A stretch of DNA of 64,000 nucleotides from Idiomarina xiamenensis 10-D-4 (GCF_000299895.1 NZ_AMRG01000005.1:124001-188000); one strand, 5' to 3'; shown: positions 35,109 to 48,957, numbered from the stretch's first letter. Numbers and translations: made by a program. The notes: generated from the sequence alone by a model not told the origin.

Positions 35109-37160
35109 ATGACAGCCAGTAATCCTTTGCTCGACGATACTTATCTACCGCCATTTTCGGCGATCAAGCCGGAGCATATTCAGCCGGCTATCGAGCAGCG
35201 TATCGCTGCCTGTAAAGCCGCCATCGAGCAAGTGCTGACGCAGCAAGATCATAGCTGGCAGGGGTTGGTTGAACCACTGATTGAGGTCGATGATAAATTA
35301 GAGCGGAGTTGGGCGCCGGTGTCGCATATGAATGCTGTGGTCAGTGAGCCGGCGTTGCGAGAAGCGCATGACGCTTGTTTGCCGCTGTTGTCTGATTACG
35401 GCACCTTTGTCGGACAACATCAGGGACTTTATCAAGCCTATCAAGCGTTGCGCGATAGCGATGAGTTTCAACAATTGAGTCAGGCGCAGCAACGTGTCAT
35501 CGATAATGCTTTGCGTGATTTCACCTTGTCGGGCGTAGCATTGGCTGACGACAAAAAAGCGCGTTACGCGGCTATTTCGTCGCGCCTGTCCGATTTAGCA
35601 TCGTCTTTTAGCAATAATTTGTTAGATGCCACTCATGCTTGGCACTATTTGGTCACCGATGAGGCGCAATTGCGAGGTCTGCCAGACAGTGCCATTGCCG
35701 CAGCGGCGGAAGCGGCGCAAGAAAATGAACAGTCGGGCTGGCTGTTTACCCTCGACATTCCCAGCTATTTGCCGGTGATGATGTATGCTGACGACGAAGA
35801 ACTTCGCAAGACGATGTATTACGCGTTTACTACTCGAGCGTCAGATGTGGGTCCCAACGCCGGAGATTACGACAACAGTGCTATTATCGACGAGACTTTA
35901 CAATTGCGTCAGGAGTTGGCTGAGTTGTTGGGCTACAGCGATTATGCGGCGGTATCGCTGGCGACCAAAATGGCCGAAAACAGCGATCAAGTGATGCAGT
36001 TTTTGCAGGATTTAGCGCAGAAATCACTACCGCAGGCGCAGGCCGATTACCAACAACTATTAGACTTTGCCAAACAACAACTGGGTCGCGATAGCTTAGA
36101 AGCATGGGATTTAGCCTACGTCAGTGAAAAGCTCAAGCAGCAACAATTCTCGGTGTCGGACGAACAGTTACGTCCTTATTTTCCAGAACAACGCGTCGTG
36201 AGTGGTCTGTTTGCGGTTGTTAAACAGTTATTTGGTATCGACATCGAAGAACAAAAAGCCGATGTTTGGCATCCCAGCGTGCGTTATTTTGTGATCCGCG
36301 ACCAACAAGGTCAGCAACGCGGTAGTTTTTATCTTGATTTATATGCGCGAGCTGGCAAACGCGGTGGTGCCTGGATGGCCGACTGCGTTTCGCGGCGACA
36401 GACGGCCAGCGGCGACGTACAACTGCCGGTCGCCTTTTTAACCTGCAACTTTAGTAAGCCAGTCGGTGGCAAGCCTGCGCTATTCACTCATGATGAAGTG
36501 GTGACCTTGTTTCACGAATTTGGCCATGGCTTACATCATATGCTGACCCAAGTCGATGTTGCCGGGGTGTCTGGTATTGAGGGTGTGGCTTGGGATGCGG
36601 TCGAGTTGCCCAGCCAGTTTCTGGAAAACTGGTGTTGGCAGGCCGAGGCATTGGCTATCATTTCTGGCCACTACGAAACTGGCGAACCGCTGCCAGAAGA
36701 TTTACTACAGCGCTTATTAGCGGCAAAAAACTTCCAATCAGCCATGCAAATGGTGCGACAGCTTGAGTTTTCATTGTTTGATATGCGTATTCACCGTGAG
36801 TTTGATGGCAGCGAGCAACACAGTGTTAAGCAAATTTTGCAGCAAGTACGAGCACAAGTAGCAGTCCGTATGCCACCTGAGTTCAACCGCTTTCAGCATA
36901 GCTTTGGGCACATTTTTGCGGGTGGTTACGCGGCGGGCTATTACAGTTATAAATGGGCGGAAGTGCTGTCGGCCGATGCGTTTTCGCGCTTTGAAGAAGA
37001 CGGTATTTTTAATGCCGATACCGGCCGCGCATTTTTACAATGTATTTTGGAACGCGGTGGTAGCACCGATGCGATGACATTATTCCGCGAATTTCGTGGC
37101 CGTGAGCCAAGTGTCGAGCCGCTGTTACGGCATAGTGGAATTGAGGAGTTGGCGGCCTAA
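35109..37160 (+). CDS. prlC: Oligopeptidase A (M3 metallopeptidase)
   Basis: 683 residues (E. coli OpdA has 680). The zinc site HEFGH is at 469-473 in TLFHEFGHGLHHML, and the third ligand Glu is in GVAWDAVELPSQF. It cleaves signal-peptide remnants and other short peptides in the cytoplasm. The start is the ATG with GAGG 7 bp before it; an upstream TTG adds 11 residues without support. It is divergent from the DPP-IV-like gene. Confidence 0.95.
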   Translation: MTASNPLLDDTYLPPFSAIKPEHIQPAIEQRIAACKAAIEQVLTQQDHSWQGLVEPLIEVDDKLERSWAPVSHMNAVVSEPALREAHDACLPLLSDYGTFVGQHQGLYQAYQALRDSDEFQQLSQAQQRVIDNALRDFTLSGVALADDKKARYAAISSRLSDLASSFSNNLLDATHAWHYLVTDEAQLRGLPDSAIAAAAEAAQENEQSGWLFTLDIPSYLPVMMYADDEELRKTMYYAFTTRASDVGPNAGDYDNSAIIDETLQLRQELAELLGYSDYAAVSLATKMAENSDQVMQFLQDLAQKSLPQAQADYQQLLDFAKQQLGRDSLEAWDLAYVSEKLKQQQFSVSDEQLRPYFPEQRVVSGLFAVVKQLFGIDIEEQKADVWHPSVRYFVIRDQQGQQRGSFYLDLYARAGKRGGAWMADCVSRRQTASGDVQLPVAFLTCNFSKPVGGKPALFTHDEVVTLFHEFGHGLHHMLTQVDVAGVSGIEGVAWDAVELPSQFLENWCWQAEALAIISGHYETGEPLPEDLLQRLLAAKNFQSAMQMVRQLEFSLFDMRIHREFDGSEQHSVKQILQQVRAQVAVRMPPEFNRFQHSFGHIFAGGYAAGYYSYKWAEVLSADAFSRFEEDGIFNADTGRAFLQCILERGGSTDAMTLFREFRGREPSVEPLLRHSGIEELAA

Positions 37161-37184
37161 CGGGCGTTAATGACTGCTTTGTGA

Positions 37185-37409
37185 TTAGGTTGCTGTCGCC
37201 AATACGATGTTGACGATGGCAACCAACCCGAGCACAAAAATCACCGCAAAAATTACACCGATGGCAATAAATGGCCAAGGGTTACCATTGCTAAAGTCGC
37301 GGACCCGGTTTTTTTCGCTCTGCACACCAAAAAAAGCCGCTAATACGCTGAACATCATGCTCAACATATTGGGTTTTTTGCTGCTATCGGTATTTGAAGA
37401 CATAGTCAT
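37185..37409 (-). CDS. Small membrane protein, DUF2970 family
   Basis: About 74 residues. The core SVLAAFFGVQSEKNRVRDF followed by one transmembrane helix (FIAIGVIFAVIFVLGLVAIV) is the DUF2970 signature. Function unknown. Three starts are possible (GTG at 37430, ATG at 37409 or 37403) and none has a clear ribosome binding site. The upstream gene on the same strand ends only 2 bp before the GTG, so translational coupling could explain the poor site. Confidence 0.75.
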   Translation of the reverse strand: MTMSSNTDSSKKPNMLSMMFSVLAAFFGVQSEKNRVRDFSNGNPWPFIAIGVIFAVIFVLGLVAIVNIVLATAT

Positions 37410-37432
37410 GAATGTTTCAGTGGAGCTCACGC

Positions 37433-37750
37433 TTACAGCGATGATTGATTCATATCCGACTGTTTCAGGTCACTTTTTTGTTGTTGCGAAGAAGAGCCGA
37501 AAACCAGTTCGAACAAATCGATAAAATGAAATTGGGTAGAACGGCTTTCACCGGTTGCCCATTGGCTCCAACTGACTTGCTGTTGATCGGCGGCGCAACG
37601 TTGCTCAATGCCACCCAGCTCGCTTTTAGCCAATACCTGTTCGCACTGCTGAGTTAAATTAGCAGCAAACTGCGGCGGTGCAGGCATGAGCATCGCAATA
37701 AGCGCTAAACTGCCTAGCAATAATGTCGCAATGGCGGTGCGGAGTAACAT
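37433..37750 (-). CDS. Hypothetical exported or membrane-anchored small protein
   Basis: About 105 residues from the ATG of MLLRTAIATLL; a further 17 residues upstream are possible. One N-terminal hydrophobic helix (signal peptide or anchor) is followed by a soluble part with two Cys (QQCEQVL and EQRCAADQ) that could pair, a Trp-containing middle and a Ser/Gln/Lys-rich tail. I recognise no family. It is directly upstream of the DUF2970 gene on the same strand. Confidence 0.55.
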   Translation of the reverse strand: MLLRTAIATLLLGSLALIAMLMPAPPQFAANLTQQCEQVLAKSELGGIEQRCAADQQQVSWSQWATGESRSTQFHFIDLFELVFGSSSQQQKSDLKQSDMNQSSL

Positions 37751-37938
37751 GATATTTGCCTTATTGTCGATGCTTTTAAGTGACTTGATTGATTCAATCA
37801 CTGACGAAATGACAACATTAATCTGATTAATTTATCAGCTATTTGTTGTTGATACCAGGCCCGGAATTATTTTTTTAGCGGTATGAAGCTGCTAAACTAG
37901 CGCCTTCATTTCGAATTTGAGCAATGACAGGAACCATC

Positions 37939-38613
37939 ATGCCGGATTATTTGATTGCACCGTCGATTCTTTCTGCCGATTTTGCGCGTTTAGGTGAAGA
38001 CGTTGAACGGGTGCTACAAGCGGGTGCCGATGTGGTGCATTTTGATGTCATGGATAACCATTACGTACCCAATTTAACCATTGGCCCGATGGTCTGTCAG
38101 GCGTTACGTAACTATGGTATTCAAGCGCCCATCGACGTGCATTTGATGGTGAAGCCGGTCGATCGCATTATTCCCGATTTTGCCAAAGCTGGGGCGTCCA
38201 TTATTACCTTCCACCCAGAAGCGTCTGAGCATATTGATCGGACCCTGCAATTGATTAAAGATGAGGGCTGTCAGGCGGGCTTGGTGTTTAACCCTGCGAC
38301 GCCATTACATTACCTGGATCATGTCATGGATAAGCTCGATGTGATTTTACTGATGTCGGTTAATCCGGGGTTTGGCGGGCAATCTTTTATTCCCGGCACC
38401 CTAGATAAGTTGCGTCAGGTGAGACAACTTATCGCGCGCAGTGGTCGTGATATTCGTTTGGAAGTTGACGGTGGTGTTAAGACCGATAACATTGCTGAGA
38501 TTGCTGCTGCGGGAGCCGATATGTTTGTTGCCGGTTCAGCGATTTTTAGTCAGTCAGATTATGCCAAAGTCATCGCCGAGATGCGTCAGCAGTTGGCAAG
38601 CAGTCAGGCGTAA
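37939..38613 (+). CDS. rpe: Ribulose-phosphate 3-epimerase
   Basis: 224 residues (E. coli 225). TIM-barrel motifs visible are [36 protein letters not shown], the catalytic [11 protein letters not shown], and [11 protein letters not shown] near the end with the phosphate-binding AGSAIF. It interconverts ribulose 5-phosphate and xylulose 5-phosphate in the pentose phosphate pathway. I start at the second ATG because AGGA is 7 bp before it, giving the family length; the first ATG would add five residues. The usual gph is missing between rpe and trpS, although rpe-trpS linkage is kept. Confidence 0.96.
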   Translation: MPDYLIAPSILSADFARLGEDVERVLQAGADVVHFDVMDNHYVPNLTIGPMVCQALRNYGIQAPIDVHLMVKPVDRIIPDFAKAGASIITFHPEASEHIDRTLQLIKDEGCQAGLVFNPATPLHYLDHVMDKLDVILLMSVNPGFGGQSFIPGTLDKLRQVRQLIARSGRDIRLEVDGGVKTDNIAEIAAAGADMFVAGSAIFSQSDYAKVIAEMRQQLASSQA

Positions 38614-38675
38614 ATCACGCGTTCGCCCGATGTTTTAGTTATTTAAAAATTCATAACAGATAAGAAGCAGAAATC

Positions 38676-39680
38676 ATGAGTAAATCGGTGGTATTAAGTG
38701 GCTGTCAGCCGTCAGGTCAACTTTCTTTAGGTAATTATATCGGTGCTATTCGGCGCTGGGTAGATATGCAAGACAGCCATGATTGTTTATTCATGTTGGT
38801 CAATTTACATGCCATTACCGTGCGCCAAGATGCGCAAAAACTGCGCGATGCGACGTTAGACGGCCTCGCTTTATACCTAGCTTGTGGCTTAGATCCAAAG
38901 CGTTCGACCATTTTTGTGCAGTCACAGGTGCCAGAACATGCACAGCTGGCATGGGTATTAAACTGCTATACGCAGATGGGTGAGTTAAACCGAATGACGC
39001 AGTTCAAAGACAAGTCGCAGCGTCATGCCAGCAATATCAATGCTGGTCTGTTTACTTATCCAACGCTGATGGCGGCTGATATCTTGTTGTATCAGGCCAA
39101 CGAAGTGCCAGTCGGCGACGACCAGAAACAGCATTTAGAGCTGGCGCGTGATATCGCCTACCGTTTTAATACCCTGTACGGTGACATCTTCACCACGCCA
39201 GAGCCGATGATCCCGAAGGTCGGTGCACGCATCATGAGCCTGCAAGATCCCGACAAAAAAATGTCTAAGTCGGACGATAACGAGAACAACTACATCGCCT
39301 TACTCGAAGATCCGAAACGTATTGCCAAGAAGATCAAACGTGCAGTGACTGATTCTGATGAGCAAGCACGTATTTACTTCGATCAGAAAGAAAAGCCGGG
39401 TGTATCTAATCTGCTGTCGATGCTGTCTTGCGCTACTGGTCAGTCGATCGACAGCTTAGTACCTCAGTATGAAGACAAGATGTATGGTCACTTGAAGAAA
39501 GATGTGGCAGAGGCGGTAGTCGCGATGCTAGAACCGATTCAACAGCGTTTTGCACAGTTGCGAGGCGACCGCGACTACCTTGATCAGGTTATGAAAGCCA
39601 GCGCCGAGGCAGCCTCGGCGCGAGCCGCTGAAACCTTGAGCAAGGTCTATGAGGCGGTTGGCTTCGTCGCTAAACCTTAA
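38676..39680 (+). CDS. trpS: Tryptophanyl-tRNA synthetase
   Basis: 334 residues, exactly the E. coli length. The class I signatures are [13 protein letters not shown] (HIGH-equivalent) at the N-terminus and KKMSKSD (KMSKS) near 195. It charges tRNA-Trp. It follows rpe by 62 bp and converges with the SlyA-type regulator gene. Confidence 0.97.
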   Translation: MSKSVVLSGCQPSGQLSLGNYIGAIRRWVDMQDSHDCLFMLVNLHAITVRQDAQKLRDATLDGLALYLACGLDPKRSTIFVQSQVPEHAQLAWVLNCYTQMGELNRMTQFKDKSQRHASNINAGLFTYPTLMAADILLYQANEVPVGDDQKQHLELARDIAYRFNTLYGDIFTTPEPMIPKVGARIMSLQDPDKKMSKSDDNENNYIALLEDPKRIAKKIKRAVTDSDEQARIYFDQKEKPGVSNLLSMLSCATGQSIDSLVPQYEDKMYGHLKKDVAEAVVAMLEPIQQRFAQLRGDRDYLDQVMKASAEAASARAAETLSKVYEAVGFVAKP

Positions 39681-39711
39681 CTCTTAGCTCGTCGGTGAGC
39701 GCTGGATTGAG

Positions 39712-40203
39712 CTAGTCCAGCGGCTTACCGGCAGCGATGGTTTCTTGCGTGATTTGCGCATTATTGTCTAAGCGATCAAGCAATTTCATGAGATGCTCAT
39801 GGTCGGCAGGGCTGAAACCCGCTAACATTTGCGCACGGATTTTCATGACTTTTTCTTGCACTTGCTCTAACACCGTTTTGCCTTTTTTGGTGAAGTGCAA
39901 TAGTCGTGCGCGGCGGTCGGCTTCGCTTGCTTCGCGTTTAATCAAGCCGTCGTCTTCGAGCTTGGTGAGGGTACGCGTCAGTGACGGCAGTTCGATACCC
40001 AGTTCACGCGCTAAAATAATTTGTGAGCAACCATCACCTAAGCGCGACAAATAATACATGGCTAACCAACTGCTTTGGGTCAGGTTCATTGGCTTGACCG
40101 CCAAATCAATAGCATGTCGCCACTGCAGGGTGACCTTTGAGAGCTTCATGCCAAGCTCGGTCTTGCGCAGCAAATGCTGATTCATTAAGTGATGTTCTGT
40201 CAT
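39712..40203 (-). CDS. MarR family transcriptional regulator, SlyA-type
   Basis: 163 residues from the ATG of MTEHHL, which has GAGAG before it. The winged helix is clear: CSQIILARELGIELPSLTRTLTKLEDDGLIKREASEADRRARLLHFTKKG. Most SlyA/MarR proteins bind short palindromes as dimers, often respond to phenolic ligands, and regulate nearby genes. The promoter faces pabA, about 105 bp away. No efflux gene is immediately adjacent, so the target is unclear; the name slyA is probable but not proven. Confidence 0.85.
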   Translation of the reverse strand: MTEHHLMNQHLLRKTELGMKLSKVTLQWRHAIDLAVKPMNLTQSSWLAMYYLSRLGDGCSQIILARELGIELPSLTRTLTKLEDDGLIKREASEADRRARLLHFTKKGKTVLEQVQEKVMKIRAQMLAGFSPADHEHLMKLLDRLDNNAQITQETIAAGKPLD

Positions 40204-40308
40204 AGTGATCGACTCTCTTATTATGGTAGGCAATAGTTGCCAAGCTGCCCCTATTGTAGGTATAAAGCAGCGCGACTGTCGATGACGATGTTAAAGGATT
40301 TCACGCAA

Positions 40309-40905
40309 ATGCTGGTGATGCTCGATAATTACGATTCATTTAGCCACAATTTGGCGCGTTATTTTGCCGAGTTAGGTCACCCGCTGCAGGTGATCCGTAA
40401 CGACGCCATTAGCCTCGACGAACTGGTGGCGCTGCGGCCAACGGCGTTAATTATTTCGCCGGGCCCATGTACGCCAAATGAATCCGGTATTTCGTTGGCT
40501 GCTATCGACTATTTTGCTGGACGCATACCGCTACTTGGTGTGTGCTTAGGCCATCAAGCCATCGCCCAGGTGTTTGGCGCGAAAATCGTTCGGGCGCAGC
40601 AAGTCATGCATGGTAAAACCTCGCAATTGAGTCATCGCCAGCAGGGGTTGTTTAAGGGTTTACCGATGCCGCTAACGGTAACCCGCTATCATTCGTTGTT
40701 GATTGCTAACGATTCATTACCGGCTTGTTTTGTGGTGGATGCAGAATGCCAAAATAGTGCTGGTGAGCTTGAAATTATGGCCATTCGCCACCGTCAGTTA
40801 GCGATTTATGGCGTGCAATTTCATCCCGAATCGGTGTTGACCGAGGCCGGACACCAGCTGCTTGATAATTTTTTGCAACAGCTAGCAGCGCCTGAAGATG
40901 AATGA
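40309..40905 (+). CDS. pabA: Aminodeoxychorismate synthase glutaminase component
   Basis: 198 residues from the ATG that follows AAAGGA. It is a class I glutamine amidotransferase: [16 protein letters not shown], the catalytic Cys in GVCLGHQAI, and [10 protein letters not shown] with the His-Glu pair. It supplies ammonia to PabB for p-aminobenzoate (folate) synthesis. TrpG is a close relative; the proximity to argD, as in E. coli, favours PabA. A single protein may also serve anthranilate synthase. The HDOD gene follows after about 140 bp. Confidence 0.9.
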   Translation: MLVMLDNYDSFSHNLARYFAELGHPLQVIRNDAISLDELVALRPTALIISPGPCTPNESGISLAAIDYFAGRIPLLGVCLGHQAIAQVFGAKIVRAQQVMHGKTSQLSHRQQGLFKGLPMPLTVTRYHSLLIANDSLPACFVVDAECQNSAGELEIMAIRHRQLAIYGVQFHPESVLTEAGHQLLDNFLQQLAAPEDE

Positions 40906-41042
40906 GTAGCGCTCTGCTTAACGTCATATAGTCATCAAGGTTGTCGGCGATTTATGGTCGCTTGTGCTATTTTACCTCGGTGCTGCTTTATCTTGTGCTG
41001 GTCAGGCGCCTAGGTTATTCATTGAAGGAGTTGTCACTCGTT

Positions 41043-42215
41043 ATGTATCAGTTTTTTAGCGTCTCGACCGAAGGTGGTAGCCGTGATCCCGCCATTAAGT
41101 TGGAAAAGCGTTTTATTAATTATCTGATCAGCTTTCCTTTCGCTCGTCAGCAGCGCGAAGGTGGCAATGACGACGAGGACAAGGTGCAACAACGCCGTGC
41201 GTTATTGGACGTTGAGCGTATCAGTCACCAAGAGCGGGAGCGTAAGCGCCACGCGCGGCAACGTTATGTCGAGCGCATTTCAGAAGAATTACACAGTGAA
41301 GTCCATCGGCGTGTATTACTGGCGATTGATGACCCTGAATCGATTCGCACCAAAGTCGTACCGATGCCGGAAAACTTGCCTGCGTTACTCGACACGGTAT
41401 CGCTGCGGGCAGCGTCGATGGCTAAAATTGAGGCGCTGGCCTGCGACCTTGATTGGTTTCGTGATGGCCTCGTGCGGGTGGTGAATAATCCGCCGTTCGT
41501 TAATCGTCGCAAAGATAAACAAATGCGCTTAGAAAATTTGCGCGTGGCGATGAGCTTTGTCGGCAGCGAGAACTTGCGTGTACTGACCCCGGCGTTCGCG
41601 TTGCAAAACTGGCTACCGCCAGCAACCCAGCCGTTTACCTTATTCCGACGTAAAGTTTGGGAACATAGCTTACAAACCGCCATCCTGTCGCAAGCGGTGG
41701 CGGAGCAGATGTCGCTACGCGACCCGGTGCTCGCCTATACCATGGGGATGTTCCATGAGCTGGGTAAAATTGCGTTAACTAAATTATATTTACGAATTTT
41801 CGACGAAGTTCAGCGTGAGCAAGCGTTAGCGACTATTAACGACCATTCGCCGGATAGGCATAACGCCATTCAAAAGCTGATCCCGGACGAGCAGTTCCTA
41901 CGTGATCTCATGCTGGCGCTGGATAAGCGTGTTAGCTATCTGACGGTGCAGGGCTGGCATCTAGAACGGTTACCGATCAGTGAGCATTTGCTGAGTTATA
42001 CCCAAAATCAACACATTGATGACATGAGCAATTATGCCAAAGCGTTGGCACAAGCGAATGCCTACAGCGAGTATCGTATGCTCAAACAAGTTGACTTAGT
42101 TGATAAAGAGGACGCGGCACAGCTGTTCAAGCGCTACCAGATTAGCGCCGAACAAATTAGCCAGCTCAAACATGTCAATTTGAAACGTCCGCGGATGGTC
42201 TCGGTCGACGATTAG
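41043..42215 (+). CDS. HDOD domain signalling protein
   Basis: 390 residues from an ATG with AAGGAG 12 bp before it. The N-terminal third is polar and very basic with no clear domain. An HDOD domain starts near residue 190 (KVWEHSLQTAILSQAVAEQM, then YTMGMFHELGKIAL), keeping HD-like His residues but not a complete HD metal set that I can confirm. HDOD proteins are regulatory and link to motility, two-component or cyclic-di-GMP signalling. It interrupts the pabA-argD neighbourhood. Confidence 0.8.
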   Translation: MYQFFSVSTEGGSRDPAIKLEKRFINYLISFPFARQQREGGNDDEDKVQQRRALLDVERISHQERERKRHARQRYVERISEELHSEVHRRVLLAIDDPESIRTKVVPMPENLPALLDTVSLRAASMAKIEALACDLDWFRDGLVRVVNNPPFVNRRKDKQMRLENLRVAMSFVGSENLRVLTPAFALQNWLPPATQPFTLFRRKVWEHSLQTAILSQAVAEQMSLRDPVLAYTMGMFHELGKIALTKLYLRIFDEVQREQALATINDHSPDRHNAIQKLIPDEQFLRDLMLALDKRVSYLTVQGWHLERLPISEHLLSYTQNQHIDDMSNYAKALAQANAYSEYRMLKQVDLVDKEDAAQLFKRYQISAEQISQLKHVNLKRPRMVSVDD

Positions 42216-42256
42216 TCAGGCAAAGACCCAGAAGCGAAAAAAAATTTGCGTATTGA

Positions 42257-42292
42257 TGCGCGTTAATTCGCGAAAAACTGGATAGCTATTCA
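42257..42292. promoter_or_regulatory. Tandem ARG-box-like sites upstream of argD-astA-astD
   Basis: The site at 42279-42292 (TGGATAGCTATTCA) matches the E. coli ARG-box core TGAATATTTATTCA at 11 of 14 positions. A weaker neighbour at 42257-42270 matches at 8 of 14. Their start-to-start distance is 22 bp, close to the 21 bp of paired ArgR operators. They lie about 220 bp before argD. A GATAAT hexamer at 42375-42380 could be the -10 of the operon. This is a pattern match by eye, not a scored search. Confidence 0.45.
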
Positions 42293-42315
42293 TGCAGGCT
42301 GCAAATCTACGCTGA

Positions 42316-43728
<1,413 letters not shown>

Positions 43729-43752
43729 GCCGGCAGTTCGCAGGAGACGCTT

Positions 43753-46273
<2,521 letters not shown>

Positions 46274-46295
46274 AAGAGTTCTTGGCTATGCTTTA

Positions 46296-46329
46296 AAAGC
46301 CAGTTATCAGTTTGATAGCTGGCTTTTTT
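46296..46329 (+). terminator. Terminator after astD
   Basis: AAAAGCCAG and CTGGCTTTT arms, extended inward by TTATC/GATAG, form a stem followed by a T run. It closes the argD-astA-astD operon. Confidence 0.82.
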
Positions 46330-46434
46330 ATTGTGTTTTGATGCGATAGCCGCCATTATCAATGCGCTCGTTGGCGCTCGCCAATAACGCGTGAGTCGTG
46401 CTATGGTACTTTTCATTTTGCAGGTGAAACGGCG

Positions 46435-46785
46435 ATGATAGTTGAAAGCGATGGCTATATAGAACTGATTCAGTATCTGACCGGTCAACTGTCGGTGTTT
46501 GCCACCGGAGCTAACACCGTCGCGTCAGAACAAGCCGACTACACGCTACGTGAACTGTTTGAAGAGCGCCTCGCCAGCAACATCATGGCGGTATGCCAAC
46601 AACACCAGCTCGATCAAAGCCAACGCCTAGATATTATTCGTGAAACCGATGCCGTACTTTATGATTTAGAAGAAGTGTTGTCATCGGTACTCAATAATCA
46701 CCCGACCCCCGAACAAGAAGCTTTTGCCGAAGAGTTTATCGGCTTAGTGAAGAACTTATTTGATACTCGTATAAACGCAGGTTAA
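46435..46785 (+). CDS. DUF3802 family protein
   Basis: 116 residues, soluble and acidic, mostly helical, opening MIVESDGYIELIQYLTGQLS and carrying EQADYTLRELFEERL. I assign it to DUF3802, a family of unknown function I associate with Alteromonadales and Vibrionales. AGGTG precedes the ATG. The OsmC-like gene starts 4 bp after its stop, so the two, and rlmJ, likely form one transcript. Confidence 0.75.
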   Translation: MIVESDGYIELIQYLTGQLSVFATGANTVASEQADYTLRELFEERLASNIMAVCQQHQLDQSQRLDIIRETDAVLYDLEEVLSSVLNNHPTPEQEAFAEEFIGLVKNLFDTRINAG

Positions 46786-46789
46786 GCGC

Positions 46790-47206
46790 ATGAAAGCAGT
46801 GGTAAAGTGGGTTGCCGAAGAAACCTTTATGGGCACCTCAGAAAGCGGTCACCAAGTGGTGTTAGATGCCAATAAGGGCGCTCATGCGCCCAGCCCAATG
46901 GAAAACGTGTTGATTTCTTTGGGGGGCTGCTCGTCGGTTGATGTGGTCTCTATTTTACAAAAAGCACGACAATACATTACCGATTGTCGCTGCGAGATCA
47001 GCGCCGAACGCGCCGATGCGGTGCCAGCGGTATTTACCCGTATTCATTTGCACTTTGTGGTGAGCGGTTTTGCCGTCGCCGAAAAACATGTTGAACGTGC
47101 GGTAGCGTTGTCCGCCGATAAATATTGTTCGGTAGCGAAGATGCTAGAAAAAGCGGTGACTATTAGCCATAGCTTTGCCATCGAAGAGGCGCCACGTCCG
47201 GCATGA
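46790..47206 (+). CDS. OsmC family protein, YhfA-like
   Basis: 138 residues. OsmC-fold features: HAPSPMENVLISLGGCSSVDVVSIL with the first redox Cys, and DKYCSVAKMLEKAVTISHSF with the second. Members reduce organic hydroperoxides; the YhfA subgroup has not been clearly assigned. Its stop overlaps the rlmJ start by 4 bp (ATGA). Confidence 0.87.
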   Translation: MKAVVKWVAEETFMGTSESGHQVVLDANKGAHAPSPMENVLISLGGCSSVDVVSILQKARQYITDCRCEISAERADAVPAVFTRIHLHFVVSGFAVAEKHVERAVALSADKYCSVAKMLEKAVTISHSFAIEEAPRPA

Positions 47207-48054
47207 ATTATCGCCATGCCTATCATGCCGGTAATTTTGCCGATGTATTCAAGCACTGCTTGTGGTATCAGTGCTTAAGCTATTTACAGCAAAAAGACAC
47301 GCCCTATTTTGTCTTAGATAGTCACGGTGGTATCGGTTTATACGAATTAACCGGTGAGCAAGCCAGCAAAACCGCCGAATGGCAGCAAGGCATTGCGCGC
47401 GTTATCGACGATAGCCAAGCACCGGCGCTGATGCAGCCCTATCTGGATGCGGTGCGCTTGATGAACCGCGATAACATGAGCCTGCGCTGGTATCCCGGCT
47501 CGCCGCTATTAACCTCGGCGTTATTACGTGACCAAGACCGGGCAGTGGTGTGCGAACTGCATCCCGAAGATGGCCCCGCGTTAGCGCAAAACCTCGGTCG
47601 TAGTCACGCTCACCGCGTGCATTTAGGGGACGGCTATCAGGCGCTTAAACATTACTTACCGCCACAGCAGAAGCGCGGTATCGTATTGATTGACCCGCCG
47701 TTTGAGAAACCCGACGAGTTCAGTGCCATGTTGGCAGCCATTAAAGTTCATGTTAAGCAATGGCGGCATGCGTCGATGGCGCTTTGGTATCCGATTAAAG
47801 ATCCGTTGGCTATCGCCACATTTCAGCAGCAAATTGCCGCTATACCGCAGTTGGCAAAAACGCTTGCGGTCGATTTTTGTGTGCGTGAAGCAAATACCGA
47901 CAAGGGGTTGCACGGTTGTGGCATGATTTTAGTTAATCCGGCCTATGGTGTGGTGCAATCGTTGCCGCAATGGCTACCTTATTTAACCGAGCGTTTGGCG
48001 CAAGGGCCCGGCGCGCGATGGGATAGCCGCTGGTTGGTGGCTGACGCTAACTAA
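47203..48054 (+). CDS. rlmJ: 23S rRNA (adenine(2030)-N6)-methyltransferase RlmJ
   Basis: 283 residues (E. coli RlmJ 280). It opens MNYRHAYHAGNFADVFKH, the family signature, and the catalytic motif IV is DPPFEKPDEF (VLIDPPFEK). It uses SAM to methylate A2030 of 23S rRNA. It overlaps the OsmC gene by 4 bp and ends 3 bp from the convergent phosphoribulokinase gene. Confidence 0.95.
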   Translation: MNYRHAYHAGNFADVFKHCLWYQCLSYLQQKDTPYFVLDSHGGIGLYELTGEQASKTAEWQQGIARVIDDSQAPALMQPYLDAVRLMNRDNMSLRWYPGSPLLTSALLRDQDRAVVCELHPEDGPALAQNLGRSHAHRVHLGDGYQALKHYLPPQQKRGIVLIDPPFEKPDEFSAMLAAIKVHVKQWRHASMALWYPIKDPLAIATFQQQIAAIPQLAKTLAVDFCVREANTDKGLHGCGMILVNPAYGVVQSLPQWLPYLTERLAQGPGARWDSRWLVADAN

Positions 48055-48057
48055 CCA

Positions 48058-48957
48058 TTAACGGTTATTGAGCCAATCGATTTGCGCGCGCGCACTTTGC
48101 TTTTTATCAAGAATTTGCTCGATCAGTGGCATTAAAATCAATTCCATGGCGAACACCATTTTGCCACCCGGTACCACCAACGTGTTCATACGAGACATAA
48201 AGGCGCCGTCGATCATCTGCAAGTAATAAGGAAAATCGACGTCTTTCATGCCACGAAAACGAATCACTACAAAGCTTTCATCCAACGAAGGGATATCTTT
48301 AGCACTAAAGGGGTTAGAGGTATCCACCGTAGGCACGCGTTGAAAGTTAATATGAGTGCGCGAGAACTGCGGTACGATATGGTGAATATAGTCCTCCATA
48401 CTGCGCACAATACTTTGCGTAACCGCTTCGCGCGAGTGGCCACGCTCTTGGGTATCGCGGATCAGTTTTTGAATCCATTCCAGGTTAACAATAGGTACCA
48501 TGCCAATCAATAAATCGACATGCTTGGCAACATCGTAGCTGTCGCCGCACACACCACCGTGCAAACCTTCATAAAACAGGGCATCGGTGTGCTCAGGCAG
48601 CGCTTCCCAAGGGGTAAAGGTGCCCGGCATTTGATTATAAGGAACGGCGTCGTCAAAGCTGTGCAGATAGCGCCGAATTTCACCTTGCCCGGTTTCACCA
48701 TAGGCTTTAAACAAGCCCTCTAAACGCTGAAAATCGTTGGCCTCGGGGCCAAAGTAACTGATGTGTCGGCCCTGTTCTTGCGCCTTCCGAATGGCTAAGT
48801 CCATTTCTGGGCGCGAATAGCGATGAAAGCTATCACCCTCGACAAATGCCGCCGACAGATCCAAGGTTCGGAAAATATGCCGTAACGCTTGACCTGTGGT
48901 GGTGGTACCTGCTCCTGACGAACCGGTTACCGCGATGATGGGATGCTTTGCAGACAT
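48058..48957 (-). CDS. prkB: Phosphoribulokinase-like protein PrkB
   Basis: 299 residues (E. coli PrkB 289). The P-loop is GSSGAGTTTTGQAL near the N-terminus, followed by FVEGDSFHRYSRPEMD. The proteobacterial PrkB group resembles Calvin-cycle phosphoribulokinase, but the organism has no sign of a Calvin cycle here (no RuBisCO). Its physiological substrate is unknown. GAGGAC precedes the ATG. It heads away from slyX, about 90 bp upstream. Confidence 0.9.
   Translation of the reverse strand: MSAKHPIIAVTGSSGAGTTTTGQALRHIFRTLDLSAAFVEGDSFHRYSRPEMDLAIRKAQEQGRHISYFGPEANDFQRLEGLFKAYGETGQGEIRRYLHSFDDAVPYNQMPGTFTPWEALPEHTDALFYEGLHGGVCGDSYDVAKHVDLLIGMVPIVNLEWIQKLIRDTQERGHSREAVTQSIVRSMEDYIHHIVPQFSRTHINFQRVPTVDTSNPFSAKDIPSLDESFVVIRFRGMKDVDFPYYLQMIDGAFMSRMNTLVVPGGKMVFAMELILMPLIEQILDKKQSARAQIDWLNNR

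Noticed and set aside
48058-48957. Phosphoribulokinase as evidence for a Calvin cycle
   Set aside because: The protein fits the PrkB group common in heterotrophic gammaproteobacteria, and no RuBisCO or other cycle gene is present.
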